This document shows positions 40,853 to 49,763 of a stretch of DNA of 64,000 bases, piece by piece (positions within the stretch are counted from its first letter, which is position 1; each line of letters opens with the position of its first letter). The translations under genes and the position numbers were made by a program. The DNA is from an uncultured Victivallales bacterium (GTDB taxonomy: Bacteria; Verrucomicrobiota; Lentisphaeria; Oligosphaerales; JAFGRS01). Below the pieces are notes generated by a model, which did not search any database, was not told the DNA's origin, and worked only from the letters and a program-made list of their open reading frames with translations. The stretch covers positions 1-64,000 of the forward strand of contig CAILUI010000200.1 in the NCBI GenBank assembly GCA_903837355.1, in the 5' to 3' direction.

Positions 40853-41225
40853 CCCCGGAGTGCCCGGGGACGGCTCTTTGTCTGCTGGGCGAAGCTCCAC
40901 AGGCGCGCCAGCGCCGCTGAGCCGTCGGCTGGAAACCGGGACACGGGGGGGACTGGAGGGCGAAGCTCCACAGGCGCGCCAGCGCCGCTGAGCCGTCGGC
41001 TGGAAACCGGGACACGGGCACGGCTCACCGCCTGCAAAGCAGGCCGTGGAGGTTCGCCCTCCAAGAGAGCCCCGGTTGCGGCCGGGCATGGCGAGGCGAG
41101 GCTGCAGGAGTTGCGGGGTCAATACGAGTTCACGCTTGAGCGTGTCCCCCAGGCACCCTTGGGACTGGACGCTGAACGAAGGTCGCAGACGGGGCACGCC
41201 CCAGCGGCAACCGCCCCGCACCCTC
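40853..41225. other. repeat-containing convergent gap
   Basis: This 373-bp gap lies between the UroD-like (+) and cyclase (-) genes. It contains a 61-bp tandem duplication (40887-41018) and a small hairpin, TGGAGG-TTCGC-CCTCCA (41047-41063). Nothing else is recognised. Confidence 0.6.
40887..41018. repeat. 61-bp tandem duplication, period 71 bp
   Basis: Identical 61-bp units lie at 40887-40947 and 40958-41018, both starting GGGCGAAGCTCCACAGGCGC and ending GGAAACCGGGACACGGG. A related but diverged GGAGGGCGAGCTC...GGCTGAGCCG string occurs near 44740. Confidence 0.9.
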
Positions 41226-43481
41226 TCACTCGTCGTCGTGGCCCTTGGTCTTGAAGGTGAAGACGCCGTCCCAATCCTCCGGCGGGGGCCGCCGGAGGAA
41301 GAGCTCGAGGCGTTCGAGATAGAGGGCATAGAGCACCTGCGGGGAGTCTGCCTGCAGGGCCTGCAGCGTGTCCCGGCAAGCCGTGAAGTCGCGGCTACGG
41401 TAGAGGCCCAATGCGGCCTCAAAGCGCTCGAGTTCGAGGCGTCGTTCGGCGGGGGGCGGCCCTTCGGTCAAGGGCTCAAACAGGGCCACAGGCTCGCGCT
41501 TGCCCTTCACGCGCACCACGTCAATGGGCCGGTAGCAGAAGCCGTCCCCGGCGGCCTGTCGGGTGGCCGCACTGACCAGGATGCCGGCCCCATAGATCTT
41601 CGTCAGTCCTTCGAGGCGGCTGGCCAGATTGACGGCATCGCCCATGACCGTGTAACTGAAGCGCGTGCGGCTACCCATGTTGCCGACGCTGACGACACCA
41701 CTGTTGGCGCCGATGCCGGTCTCGACCGGCGGCAGGCCGCGGGCGACCCACTCCGGGCGCAGTTCGGCGAGTCGTTGGCGCATCTCCAGGCAGGTCGCGA
41801 GAGCGTGGCGGGCGTGCTCGCGGTTGTCCACCGGCGCCCCCCAGAAGGCCATGATGGCGTCGCCGATGAACTTGTCGACCGTGCCGCCGCGCGCCATGAT
41901 GATATCCGTCATCGCCGAGAGATACTCGTTGAGGAAGGCGCTGAGCTGGCGGGCCGTCATGGCTTCCGAGATGCTGGTGAAACCGCGGATGTCGGTGAAC
42001 AGGATAGTCAGCTCCTTCTCCTCGCCTGCCAGGGTCAGGCGCTCTGGATGCTCGACGATCGAAGCCACGATATCTTCGGACACGTAGAGGCTGAAGGCCC
42101 CCTGCAGGAAGCGCTTGCGGCGGCCCTCGAAGAAGTAGTTGGCGATGGTGACGGCCAGGAAGACGACCAGCAGCACGGCAATGACATAGGTCACGCCGAC
42201 CAGGCGCTGATTGAGAAAGAGGAGCCGGTAGTTGCCGTAGCCGATCAGCAGCAGGAAAAGCATCCCGCACAGCCCGCCGATGCGCGGCCCCAGGAAGGCG
42301 AGGCCGGCGGCCAGCGTCACGCCGAAGACGGCGGCGGAGATCAGGCTCAGGCCCAGGTCGAGGGTCTGATCGTAGACCATCGGGTCCCCGGCCAGCAGGT
42401 TGTCGATGATGGAGGCATTGACCTCGACGCCGGGAAAGGCCTTGTCAAAGGGCGTTGCGCGCAAGTCGAGCAACCCGGTGGCCGAGGTGCCGAGGAGCAC
42501 GTACTTATCCCTCAGCGCGTCTTCGGGGCAACGCCCGCGCAGGACCTCCACAGCCGAGAAACGCGCGAAGCTGCCCCGCGGGCCGCGGAAATTGATGCAG
42601 AGCTGCCCTTGCCGGGTGATCGGCAGGACGCGCTCGCCCAGCTTGACCCCGGTGACGCCGACCCCGGTGGTATTGCTGACTAGCTCCGGCGTCGCCTTGC
42701 AGCCTTCACGCACCATTTCCAGGGCCAGCGAGGGGTACAGCACGGCGCCATAGCGGATGAAGAGGCTGCCGCGGCGCGTGACGCCATCGAGGTCGGGGAT
42801 GGTGTTGAAGAACCCCTCGGTCAGGGCCGTGTCGTTCAGGCAGGCCAGGTTCAGCACCGCACGCCGGGCGCTGGCGAACTGGCTCTGCTCGACGAGGGTC
42901 GCCACGGCGACGACCGGCTGGCTGAACTCGGGACAGGGCAGGCGTTCCTGGGCAGGCGTGGCCGCGGGGCCGGTCGTGGTGTCATCCTTCATCGCGAAGT
43001 AGTAGCCCAGCACGGTGTCGGCTTCACCCAGAGCCTTGGCAAGGATGGCGTCGTTGTCGGCCGTACCCTCCGGCAACTGGATCGGCGTGCCGGTGAGTTG
43101 GTGGATGCGGTCGGCGGCAAGCTTGAGCGAGGTGCGGTCCGCTTCGGCGAAGACGATGTCGAAGCCCATGATCCTGGGTTTCTGGGCACCGATACGTTGG
43201 ACCAGTTCCGCCATGGTGCTGCGGGGCCAGGGCCACTGGCCCAGTTCGGCGAGGCTGGCCTCGTCGATGTCGACGATGGCGACCTGGCCACTGGCGGGCC
43301 GCGGGCCGCGGGCCGCGAACATCAGGTCGTGCATGCGGCAGTCGAACGACTCGAGGAAGCGGTGCAGCAACGGTGCGTGCAGCGGCAGAATGCAGCACAT
43401 GACCGCCGTCACCACGAGCCCGACCCGGAAGGCGGGGGGGGCCAGGGCCAGCCGTATCCAGCGTGCCAGAGTGTCCCTCAC
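41226..43481 (-). CDS. adenylate/guanylate cyclase with CHASE2 sensor domain
   Basis: This 751-residue class III nucleotide cyclase has an N-terminal membrane helix, then an extracytoplasmic CHASE2 domain (about residues 35-345: DLMFAARGPRPASGQVAIVDIDEASLAELGQWPWPR, VLLGTSATGLLDLRATP). A cluster of membrane helices (~370-455) and the cyclase domain follow. Metal-binding Asp497 in ILFTDIRGF and Asp541 in FIGDAIMAFWG are both present, so it should be active. The start is GTG at 43481 with GGAGGAG upstream. It follows the THUMP methyltransferase gene by 18 bp. Product specificity (cAMP or cGMP) is not certain. Confidence 0.93.
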   Translation of the reverse strand: MRDTLARWIRLALAPPAFRVGLVVTAVMCCILPLHAPLLHRFLESFDCRMHDLMFAARGPRPASGQVAIVDIDEASLAELGQWPWPRSTMAELVQRIGAQKPRIMGFDIVFAEADRTSLKLAADRIHQLTGTPIQLPEGTADNDAILAKALGEADTVLGYYFAMKDDTTTGPAATPAQERLPCPEFSQPVVAVATLVEQSQFASARRAVLNLACLNDTALTEGFFNTIPDLDGVTRRGSLFIRYGAVLYPSLALEMVREGCKATPELVSNTTGVGVTGVKLGERVLPITRQGQLCINFRGPRGSFARFSAVEVLRGRCPEDALRDKYVLLGTSATGLLDLRATPFDKAFPGVEVNASIIDNLLAGDPMVYDQTLDLGLSLISAAVFGVTLAAGLAFLGPRIGGLCGMLFLLLIGYGNYRLLFLNQRLVGVTYVIAVLLVVFLAVTIANYFFEGRRKRFLQGAFSLYVSEDIVASIVEHPERLTLAGEEKELTILFTDIRGFTSISEAMTARQLSAFLNEYLSAMTDIIMARGGTVDKFIGDAIMAFWGAPVDNREHARHALATCLEMRQRLAELRPEWVARGLPPVETGIGANSGVVSVGNMGSRTRFSYTVMGDAVNLASRLEGLTKIYGAGILVSAATRQAAGDGFCYRPIDVVRVKGKREPVALFEPLTEGPPPAERRLELERFEAALGLYRSRDFTACRDTLQALQADSPQVLYALYLERLELFLRRPPPEDWDGVFTFKTKGHDDE

Positions 43482-43499
43482 GTCCGGCGCTCCTCCAGC

Positions 43500-44633
43500 T
43501 TACGGGACGTCGTAGACCAGCAGGTCGCAGGGCAGATCGCCATTGCGTAACTCAAAGCGCCGGGTGGGTTTGAAGGCCATCGTGCGGGCAATGAGTGGGC
43601 TGCCGGCAAGGATGGCCAGGCGCCAGCCGCTGAGGCGGCCGAAAGCCGTGGCCATCTCCTGGTACAGTCGATTGTCGGCATCGAGGCGTTGGCCGTAGGG
43701 CGGGTTGACCACCAACAGGCGCGCGGCGCCGCCATCCGGGCGCAGGTCGCGCACCTCGGCCTGCCGGAAGCGGATGCGCACACCGGCCTGACGCGCGTTG
43801 GTCTTGGCCTGCTCGAGCACCGCCCCGTCGGCATCCATGGCGCTGATGCTCGGGTGCTGGCCGTGCGCCCGCGCCCGCAACTCGCCCTTGAGCTGGGCCA
43901 GTGCCTGCGCGGCGCTGCTGTCGAAGCTCGCCCAGCGCTCGAAACCAAAGCGTTCGCGGAACAGACCCGGAGCGATATTGCCCGCCCACAGCGCGGCCTC
44001 GATGGCCAGGGTCCCTGAACCACACATCGGGTCGACCAGCGGCGTCTCTCCGTCCCAGCCGGCGAGGCGCAGGATCACCGCCGCCAGGGTCTCCTTCAGC
44101 GGCGCCTCACCAGCGCCGCTGCGATAGCCGCGGCGGAAGAGCGCTTCGCCGGAAAGGTCCAGGTAGACCGTGGCGCGGTCCTGGGCCAGGTACAGGAAGA
44201 CGCGGACATCCGGATCTTCGCGACTCACGTCCGGCCGCCGACCACCCTGATCCCGGAGTTGGTCGACGATCGCATCCTTGACCCGCAGGGCCGCGAAGCC
44301 GGAGTGGGTGATGGTGCTGGCGTGCAGGAAAGCGGACACGGCCAGGGTCAGATCCGGGCTGATGAAGGGCGACCAGTCGATCTGCCGTACGCCCTCGTAG
44401 AGCGCCTCGGGCCCTGGGGCCGCGAAGCGCGCCATCACCACCATGATCCGCTGCGCGGTTCGGCTCTGCAGGCAGGCCCGCCAGCCCTCCTCCCAGTCGC
44501 CGAAGAAGGGGATGCCGCCGCGGTTGAGGCGGACGCGCCGGAAGCCGAGGTCGCTCAGTTCGTCGCGGACGACCTCTTCCGTGCCGCCCGCCGCCGAGGC
44601 GAAGAACTCCCGCTGGTCGTGGCTATCGGTCAT
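43500..44633 (-). CDS. THUMP-domain class I RNA methyltransferase (RlmL N-terminal-like)
   Basis: This 377-residue enzyme matches the m2G-forming half of RlmL/YcbY. The N-terminal ferredoxin-like and THUMP region comprises EFFASAAGGTEEVVRDELSDLGF and LYLAQDRATVYLDLSGEALFRRGYR. PLKETLAAVILRLAGW and the SAM motif VDPMCGSGTLAIEAALWAGNIAPGL follow. The catalytic NPPY is in LLVVNPPYGQRL. The RlmK half is absent, so it is a single-domain version acting on 23S rRNA G2445 or an equivalent site. AGGAG lies 12 bases before ATG 44633. It is upstream of the cyclase gene, probably on one transcript. Confidence 0.9.
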   Translation of the reverse strand: MTDSHDQREFFASAAGGTEEVVRDELSDLGFRRVRLNRGGIPFFGDWEEGWRACLQSRTAQRIMVVMARFAAPGPEALYEGVRQIDWSPFISPDLTLAVSAFLHASTITHSGFAALRVKDAIVDQLRDQGGRRPDVSREDPDVRVFLYLAQDRATVYLDLSGEALFRRGYRSGAGEAPLKETLAAVILRLAGWDGETPLVDPMCGSGTLAIEAALWAGNIAPGLFRERFGFERWASFDSSAAQALAQLKGELRARAHGQHPSISAMDADGAVLEQAKTNARQAGVRIRFRQAEVRDLRPDGGAARLLVVNPPYGQRLDADNRLYQEMATAFGRLSGWRLAILAGSPLIARTMAFKPTRRFELRNGDLPCDLLVYDVP

Positions 44634-44679
44634 GCTTGCTGAGACTCCTGCGGCAGACGCCGCCCTGCGGCTGCGATCC

Positions 44680-44699
44680 GTCCTGCCGGCCGGCAGGAC
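44680..44699. repeat. perfect 20-bp palindrome of the REP-like hairpin family
   Basis: The left half GTCCTGCCGG is followed by its exact reverse complement. The core matches the hairpins at 8793-8814 and 12686-12709. Confidence 0.6.
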
Positions 44700-44782
44700 T
44701 GCTCTTGCCCTCCACACTCCGGCATCGCCCCGGGCTGGAGGGCGAGCTCAGGGGCGGCTGAGCCGGCCCGGCGCGCTGCCGC

Positions 44783-44810
44783 TCCTGGGACCGCCGACCG
44801 TCGGGTCGGC
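44783..44810. repeat. dispersed 28-bp repeat with GCCGACC/GGTCGGC hairpin, copy 2
   Basis: Identical over 28 bases to 25764-25791. The hairpin proper is 44793-44810. It lies just downstream of the small gene at 44833-45081. Confidence 0.7.
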
Positions 44811-44832
44811 TCCGGCCACGGCCGTCCCGGCC

Positions 44833-45081
44833 CTAGGCCCCGCGGGCCTGGCGCACCCACTCCAGTTCCTTCTTCAGCCCCACCTGCCCGCGCTGGTAAC
44901 GGTCCTGGAGGCGCCGCTCCAACTCGGCCCACTGCGCCGGCGTGGGCGGCGTGTCGTAATCCCAGCGCTCCGCATCGGGGCAAAGGAATTGCCACTTGAC
45001 CTCACCGGCGTGGATGGTGACGCGGATCTCCACCGCGCCGCCCCCATCTGCCCGGTCCATCCAGCAGATCTGCCGCCTCAT
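44833..45081 (-). CDS. small protein of unknown function
   Basis: An 82-residue protein without a recognised family. It is Trp-rich (four Trp) with an amphipathic C-terminal helix (AQWAELERRLQDRYQRGQVGLKKELEWVRQ). The N-terminal half could form a beta sheet (VEIRVTIHAGEVKWQFLCPD). No signal peptide. Its ATG overlaps the stop of the thioredoxin-like gene as ATGA, a strong argument that it is real and co-translated. Confidence 0.65.
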   Translation of the reverse strand: MRRQICWMDRADGGGAVEIRVTIHAGEVKWQFLCPDAERWDYDTPPTPAQWAELERRLQDRYQRGQVGLKKELEWVRQARGA

Positions 45082-45842
45082 GGATCGTTCCCTTTGTCGG
45101 CGCCGCGGCGTGCGGCTTTGATGGCGTTCTCGAAGTCCTCAGAGGTGAAGCGCTCCGTGAGCTTGGTCACCAGCTTGCGGGAGCGCGAGTAGAACCAGAA
45201 CTGCGGCAGCGTGGTCAAGCCGTGGCGCGCGAGCGCCGGGTCGTCGGGCCCACTCACCGTCAGCCGTTTGTACACCATACGGCCCTGGCTCTCCTCCGCC
45301 AGCCGCCGGCAGTAGCTGCCCTGCCGCGTGCTGGTCACCGAGTCGGGCTGATGGAAGTGCAGCACGGTGATCAGACCCATCTCCACGAGGTCATCGAGGG
45401 TCTCCGGTACCTGCATCTCGGCGGCGGCGACGGCGGCGCTCTCCGCCTGTTTGGCGCGCTCCATGTAGTCGGTCATGGACTGCTCGGAGGCGTGGACGGC
45501 AACGCTCCGCACCTGGCTTTCCCGTTCGACCGCGTCCCGCTCGCCGCGCTGCAACCGGAACTGGCCGCTGTCGAAGCCCTTGAGCAGCACCGTCTCGGCG
45601 TCCTTCCGCGAACGCGTCTCAAGCACCACCTTGAGGGGCTTGTCCAGAACCAGCTTACGGACGTTCAGCGTCTTCTCACGATACGTCTTTCCGTCCCAGG
45701 TCTGGAACTGGAACTGGCCTTTGCCGAAGCTGACGAAGACGCCCTTGAGCGTCTGCTCGCCCAGCACCAGGTCGTCGGCGGCGGCGGACAGCAGGCCACA
45801 CAGCGCCAACATCAGCCCCCATGATCTGCCACGCCGACTCAT
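45078..45842 (-). CDS. exported protein with thioredoxin-like C-terminal domain lacking CxxC
   Basis: This 254-residue protein has a signal peptide (SWGLMLALCGLLSAAADD). The first ~110 residues form a small beta domain (LVLGEQTLKGVFVSFGKGQFQFQTWDGKTYREKTLNV). From about residue 145 it reads like a thioredoxin fold (VLHFHQPDSVTSTRQGSYCRRLAEES, HGLTTLPQFWFYSRSRKLVTKLTERFTSEDF). The cis-Pro is present in TTLPQFW. The CxxC site is replaced by a sequence with a single Cys, so it is probably not a dithiol oxidoreductase. GGGGTG precedes ATG 45842. It is translationally coupled to the small downstream gene. Confidence 0.75.
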   Translation of the reverse strand: MSRRGRSWGLMLALCGLLSAAADDLVLGEQTLKGVFVSFGKGQFQFQTWDGKTYREKTLNVRKLVLDKPLKVVLETRSRKDAETVLLKGFDSGQFRLQRGERDAVERESQVRSVAVHASEQSMTDYMERAKQAESAAVAAAEMQVPETLDDLVEMGLITVLHFHQPDSVTSTRQGSYCRRLAEESQGRMVYKRLTVSGPDDPALARHGLTTLPQFWFYSRSRKLVTKLTERFTSEDFENAIKAARRGADKGNDP

Positions 45843-45891
45843 GCCGTACACCCCTTGATCGCTCCGTCCGGGCGCCTGCCCGCACGGGTGT

Positions 45892-45897
45892 ACTATA
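45892..45897 (-). promoter_or_regulatory. candidate -10 element (TATAGT) upstream of the thioredoxin-like gene
   Basis: GCGCTATAGTACACC on the minus strand, 50 bp before the start at 45842, in the divergent gap to mrp. Confidence 0.35.
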
Positions 45898-45990
45898 GCG
45901 CTGCATGGACCACAGCAGGGCGCGTTCGCCGGTCGTGGCGCTATGGTAGCAGAAGGTCCGAGTCCACAGCCACATTCCCAGGATACATCC

Positions 45991-46893
45991 ATGCCCTCCT
46001 GTGACCACGATACCTGCAAGAGTTGCGCCAAGACCGGCTGTGCCCAGCATGGACAGATGGCGGGGGAGAGTGCAGAGCAGTACGAGGGACGGCTGCGACT
46101 GGCCGAGCGCATGTCGCACGTCCGCCATAAGGTTCTGGTACTCTCCGGTAAAGGCGGGGTGGGCAAGAGCACGGTCGCCGCGAACCTGGCCGTCTTCCTG
46201 GCGCTGCAGGGCCGTCGAGTCGGGCTGCTTGACGTCGATGTCCATGGCCCCAGCATCCCGACGTTGTTGGGCCTGGAGTCGTACTCCGCCTACGTGCAGG
46301 ACGGCTGCATCGTGCCTGCAGAGGCGGCGGCGAACCTGCATGTGATGTCGGTCGGCTTTCTGCTCAAGGACCGCGACACCGCGGTGATCTGGCGCGGGCC
46401 GATGAAGATCGGCGTGATCCAGCAGTTCCTGCGCGACACCGAGTGGGGCGATCTGGATTTCCTGGTGGTGGACTGTCCGCCCGGCACGGGCGATGAGCCG
46501 CTGTCGGTGGCGCAGTCGCTGGGGGACGCGGATGGCGCCGTGGTGGTGACCACACCGCAGCACGTCGCCGTCAACGATGTCCGCAAGTCGATCATGTTCT
46601 GCCGCAAGGTGAACCTGCCCGTGCTCGGGGTCATCGAGAACATGAGCGGCTTCGTCTGCCCGCACTGTGGCGAAACCAGCGACATTTTCACGCGCGGCGG
46701 GGGTGAGGCGATGTGTACGGAGTTGGCGGTGCCTTTCCTCGGCCGGATCCCGATCGATCCGGGAATCGTGACCGCCGGCGACCGCGGCGAGCCCTTCGCT
46801 TACCTCAAGTCCAAGACCCCGGCGGGCCTGGCCATGACGGCGGCCTTCGGGCCGATCCTGGCGTTGGCAGACCAGGATCCGGCGCTGGCGTAA
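45991..46893 (+). CDS. Mrp/NBP35-family iron-sulfur carrier ATPase with N-terminal Cys cluster
   Basis: This 300-residue P-loop ATPase belongs to the ApbC/Mrp family, which carries Fe-S clusters to apoproteins. The deviant Walker A is GKGGVGKST (residues 53-61). DVDVHGPSIPTLLGL, VVDCPPGTGDEPLSVAQ and the cluster-binding FVCPHCGE are present. Four Cys at 4, 9, 12 and 17 (C-X4-C-X2-C-X4-C) precede the ATPase, as in NBP35-like proteins that hold an extra [4Fe-4S] cluster, though the spacing differs from the eukaryotic one. AGGA precedes ATG 45991. A GH20-like gene follows after 11 bp but is functionally unrelated. Confidence 0.92.
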   Translation: MPSCDHDTCKSCAKTGCAQHGQMAGESAEQYEGRLRLAERMSHVRHKVLVLSGKGGVGKSTVAANLAVFLALQGRRVGLLDVDVHGPSIPTLLGLESYSAYVQDGCIVPAEAAANLHVMSVGFLLKDRDTAVIWRGPMKIGVIQQFLRDTEWGDLDFLVVDCPPGTGDEPLSVAQSLGDADGAVVVTTPQHVAVNDVRKSIMFCRKVNLPVLGVIENMSGFVCPHCGETSDIFTRGGGEAMCTELAVPFLGRIPIDPGIVTAGDRGEPFAYLKSKTPAGLAMTAAFGPILALADQDPALA

Positions 46894-46904
46894 GGGGGTC
46901 CATA

Positions 46905-49733
46905 GTGGTTACACGTTACCCGATCACGAGAGCCGTGACGCGCCTGGTCCTGGCCCTGGGCCTGCTGGGCTGGGCCGGCGCACGTGGGGAGGACGCCATG
47001 TCGGTATCGGCATTGACCAGCAAGCTTCTGCCGCAACCGCGCCAGGTGAGTGCCGGCGAGGGCGTCCTGCGCCTAGCCGGGCAGACCCTCGACGTCAGCC
47101 TGCCGGACGGCCCCGAGCACGATGCCTGCCGGACGGTCGTGCTGGCGGCGTTGCAGCGGGCGGGCCTGGCCACGACGGCGACCACGGCGGCGGCGGGGTG
47201 GACCTTCCACGTGGGCGCCGGGGCGACGCTACCGGCGCTGCCCACAGAGGGTATCGTCGGCGAGGGCTATGCCCTGGCCATCGCGCCGACTGGCCTCAGC
47301 GCGGCGGCGGCCTCGCCCGCCGGACTGCTCTACGCGGCGGAAACGCTGGCGCAACTCGTCCGCCTCAGCGGTGGCACGGGCAGCCTGCCGGCACTCACCC
47401 TGCGCGACTCGCCCGAGTTCCGCCTGCGCGGTATCTACATCGAGGGCGGACAGGAGCGTTTCGGACGCATCGTCGACCCGGAGTACCTGAAGGCGCAGAT
47501 CCGGCGCCTGGCTGAACTCAAGATGAATGTCCTGGTGGTAGAGGCCTATAACCTCTTCCCATACGCCTCCTTCCCGGCCTGTGCCGACGCGGGCACCCTG
47601 GCCGCAGCGGACTGCGCGGCCGTGTTCGCCGAGGCGCGCCGCTGGCATGTGACGCTGGTGCCGTCGCTGCAGACCCTGGCTCAGGCCTCCGAACTGGTGT
47701 GGACCAGCGCCGCCGGGGAGCCCTACCGTGAGGCCACCGCCCCCGGGCTCATCTGCCCCTCGAACCCGGCGGTCTACCCCTTCATCAAAGGGCTCTACCG
47801 CGACCTGCTGACCTGGTTCGGTGATACGCCCCTCATCGGCGTTGGCTGCAGCGAGATCGATATGCAGTGGCAGTCGCGTTACTGCCCGGCGTGCAAGGCG
47901 CGTATCGACAAAGGTGAGACGGTCCGGGACCTGCTGCTGGGCCATGCCGAACGCTGCGTTCAGGCGGTGGCCGAACTGGCGCAGGAGTTGAACCGGCCCG
48001 TGCGGCCGCTGATGTGGGGCGACGAGTTCTACATGTATGGCCCGGGCCGCGACTGGGTCGGCATCGAGCGCATCCCGCGCAGCGTGGTGATGGGCTTCTG
48101 GAAGTACTGGCCCGACTATGCCGGCATCGCCGGCTTGATGGAGCGCGGCTACGATGTCCTGGGTATCTCAGCCATCTACAATCACTGTTTCTATCTGGCT
48201 GACCTCTCGCCCGAGCAGCCGGCCAAGTCCTGGCCCTCGATGGCGGAGACGGGCGTCGTGAACATCGCCGGCATGGTCCGCGATGCCGCCGCGGCCCGCC
48301 GCGCCCACCCCGAGCGCGAATTCCTGGGCGTGGCCACGGCGTCGTTCTCCAAGCACCGTCTGCGCGCCTTCGACTCCCTCTGGCTCGGCTTTGCCCTCAA
48401 CGGCCAGTGCCTGTGGAGCCAGTCGGAGCGGCCGCTCGCCGACTACCGCCGCGAGTTCCTGCTCAGCGCCGCCTGGCATCTCCACGACGCCCGCACTGCC
48501 GCCAGTGCCACGGCGCTGGCCGACGCCTACGAGCGGCTGGACGCCTGCAAGTCGCGCCTGGAGCTTGCCAACCAGGCGCTCCATGATGTGGTCGGGGTGG
48601 TGGACACGCAGGAAGCGGGTTACCTCGGCAATACGGTGCGCGGCGCCTGGCAACGCTGCGGCGAACGGCTGACCGCCGCCGGCGAGCCCAACGCCGAGCT
48701 CACTGCCCTGCGCGCGGCCGCCGCCCAGACCAGCGCCGAGGTGGCGGCGGTCGACGCCCTGCTGGCCGCTCAGCACGCTGACGTCGGCGATGCCGCCGGA
48801 CTGGCCGACCTGCGGCTGGCCGCCGCGAAGATCCGCAACCACGCCGAGCGTCAACTGCTGCTGATCGACTCCTGCGCCGGCTTGGCGCGGGCCGCCGCCC
48901 TGCCGCGCACCGAGGCCCTCCGTCTGCTTGGCGACTATGCCGCGCGCTGGCAGACGCAGCGCCGGGAGGTCGAGACCATCCTGGGCCAGGTCGCGCCCCT
49001 GTGCACGCAGGGCGATCCCTCTGGCTACAGCGCTGTCCTCGCCGACGTGACCGCCATCGCCGCCCACCTCGCCCGGCTCGCGCTGGCCGGGCCGGCGGCG
49101 GCCGCGGGCGGCGACGGCGGCGGGGAGACACTCATCGACGAACGCTTTACCGCGGCCCCTGCTGCCGCCGTCTGGGAGGTACTCGGCTCCCCGCGCGTCG
49201 AGGCCGGACACATGGAGACCGCGGCGCCAGGCGGCTGGGCAAACCGTTGCGGCCTGCTGACCCGGCAGTCGTTTGCGCTCGAAGCCGAACGGCCCCTGCT
49301 GATCGAGTGCGAGTTGACGCCCGTCAAGATCGGCGTCGACAGCCAGCTTGTAGCGGCCGCCACCGACCCCCGTGAGATCTCCTTCCGCTTCGCGCTCGCC
49401 GGCTCCGCCGGCCGGCTGTCCGTCCACACGCAGTCCGGCGTTGCGCTCACGGGTGGCTGGGTGAACCCCAGCCCCGGCTGGATGCAGCGCTCGGTCAGTC
49501 CCGAGGTGACCGCGGGCCAGACCTATCGCCTGCGCGCCGAAATCACGCGCAGTTCGTGGCGGGTCATCCTGCAGCGTCCCGAAGAGACCCCTTGGGACCT
49601 GCCGTTCTGGGACACCGGCGCGGTCCCCATGGACGAACTGGCCGAGACCCGCCTGGTGTTCGCCGATGTCGAGCCCGAGGGCGGCAGTGGCGCCACCCGC
49701 TGGGGGGCGTTGCGCATCCGTCGCGGGCGCTAG
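46905..49733 (+). CDS. secreted GH20-like protein with altered catalytic motif
   Basis: This 942-residue exported protein has a signal peptide (VTRLVLALGLLGWAGARGE). A GH20b-like alpha/beta domain follows (residues ~35-170: LLPQPRQVSAGEGVLRL, GYALAIAPTGLSAAAASPAGLLYAAETLAQL). The TIM barrel starts FRLRGIYIEGGQERFG. In beta-hexosaminidases the catalytic pair is D-E in GGDE. Here the aligned segment reads GVGCSEIDM, with Ser316-Glu317, so the assisting Asp is replaced. WGDEFYMYG and GFWKYWPDYAGI follow. The rest is a helical region and a C-terminal beta-sandwich (~residues 745-942). GTG 46905 is chosen: a GGGGG site is just upstream and the signal peptide follows. It may be a hexosaminidase relative with another specificity. 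Confidence 0.75.
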   Translation: MVTRYPITRAVTRLVLALGLLGWAGARGEDAMSVSALTSKLLPQPRQVSAGEGVLRLAGQTLDVSLPDGPEHDACRTVVLAALQRAGLATTATTAAAGWTFHVGAGATLPALPTEGIVGEGYALAIAPTGLSAAAASPAGLLYAAETLAQLVRLSGGTGSLPALTLRDSPEFRLRGIYIEGGQERFGRIVDPEYLKAQIRRLAELKMNVLVVEAYNLFPYASFPACADAGTLAAADCAAVFAEARRWHVTLVPSLQTLAQASELVWTSAAGEPYREATAPGLICPSNPAVYPFIKGLYRDLLTWFGDTPLIGVGCSEIDMQWQSRYCPACKARIDKGETVRDLLLGHAERCVQAVAELAQELNRPVRPLMWGDEFYMYGPGRDWVGIERIPRSVVMGFWKYWPDYAGIAGLMERGYDVLGISAIYNHCFYLADLSPEQPAKSWPSMAETGVVNIAGMVRDAAAARRAHPEREFLGVATASFSKHRLRAFDSLWLGFALNGQCLWSQSERPLADYRREFLLSAAWHLHDARTAASATALADAYERLDACKSRLELANQALHDVVGVVDTQEAGYLGNTVRGAWQRCGERLTAAGEPNAELTALRAAAAQTSAEVAAVDALLAAQHADVGDAAGLADLRLAAAKIRNHAERQLLLIDSCAGLARAAALPRTEALRLLGDYAARWQTQRREVETILGQVAPLCTQGDPSGYSAVLADVTAIAAHLARLALAGPAAAAGGDGGGETLIDERFTAAPAAAVWEVLGSPRVEAGHMETAAPGGWANRCGLLTRQSFALEAERPLLIECELTPVKIGVDSQLVAAATDPREISFRFALAGSAGRLSVHTQSGVALTGGWVNPSPGWMQRSVSPEVTAGQTYRLRAEITRSSWRVILQRPEETPWDLPFWDTGAVPMDELAETRLVFADVEPEGGSGATRWGALRIRRGR

Positions 49734-49763
49734 CAGAACGCCGGCCGCCAGGGGTTCCGGGCC

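Noticed and set aside
40887..41018. Tandem 61-bp units considered as a CRISPR array
   Set aside because: Only two units, too long and separated by 10 bp, no cas genes.
44833..45842. Small overlapping gene pair considered as toxin-antitoxin
   Set aside because: The larger protein has a signal peptide and a thioredoxin-like fold, and the small one has no toxin or DNA-binding signature.
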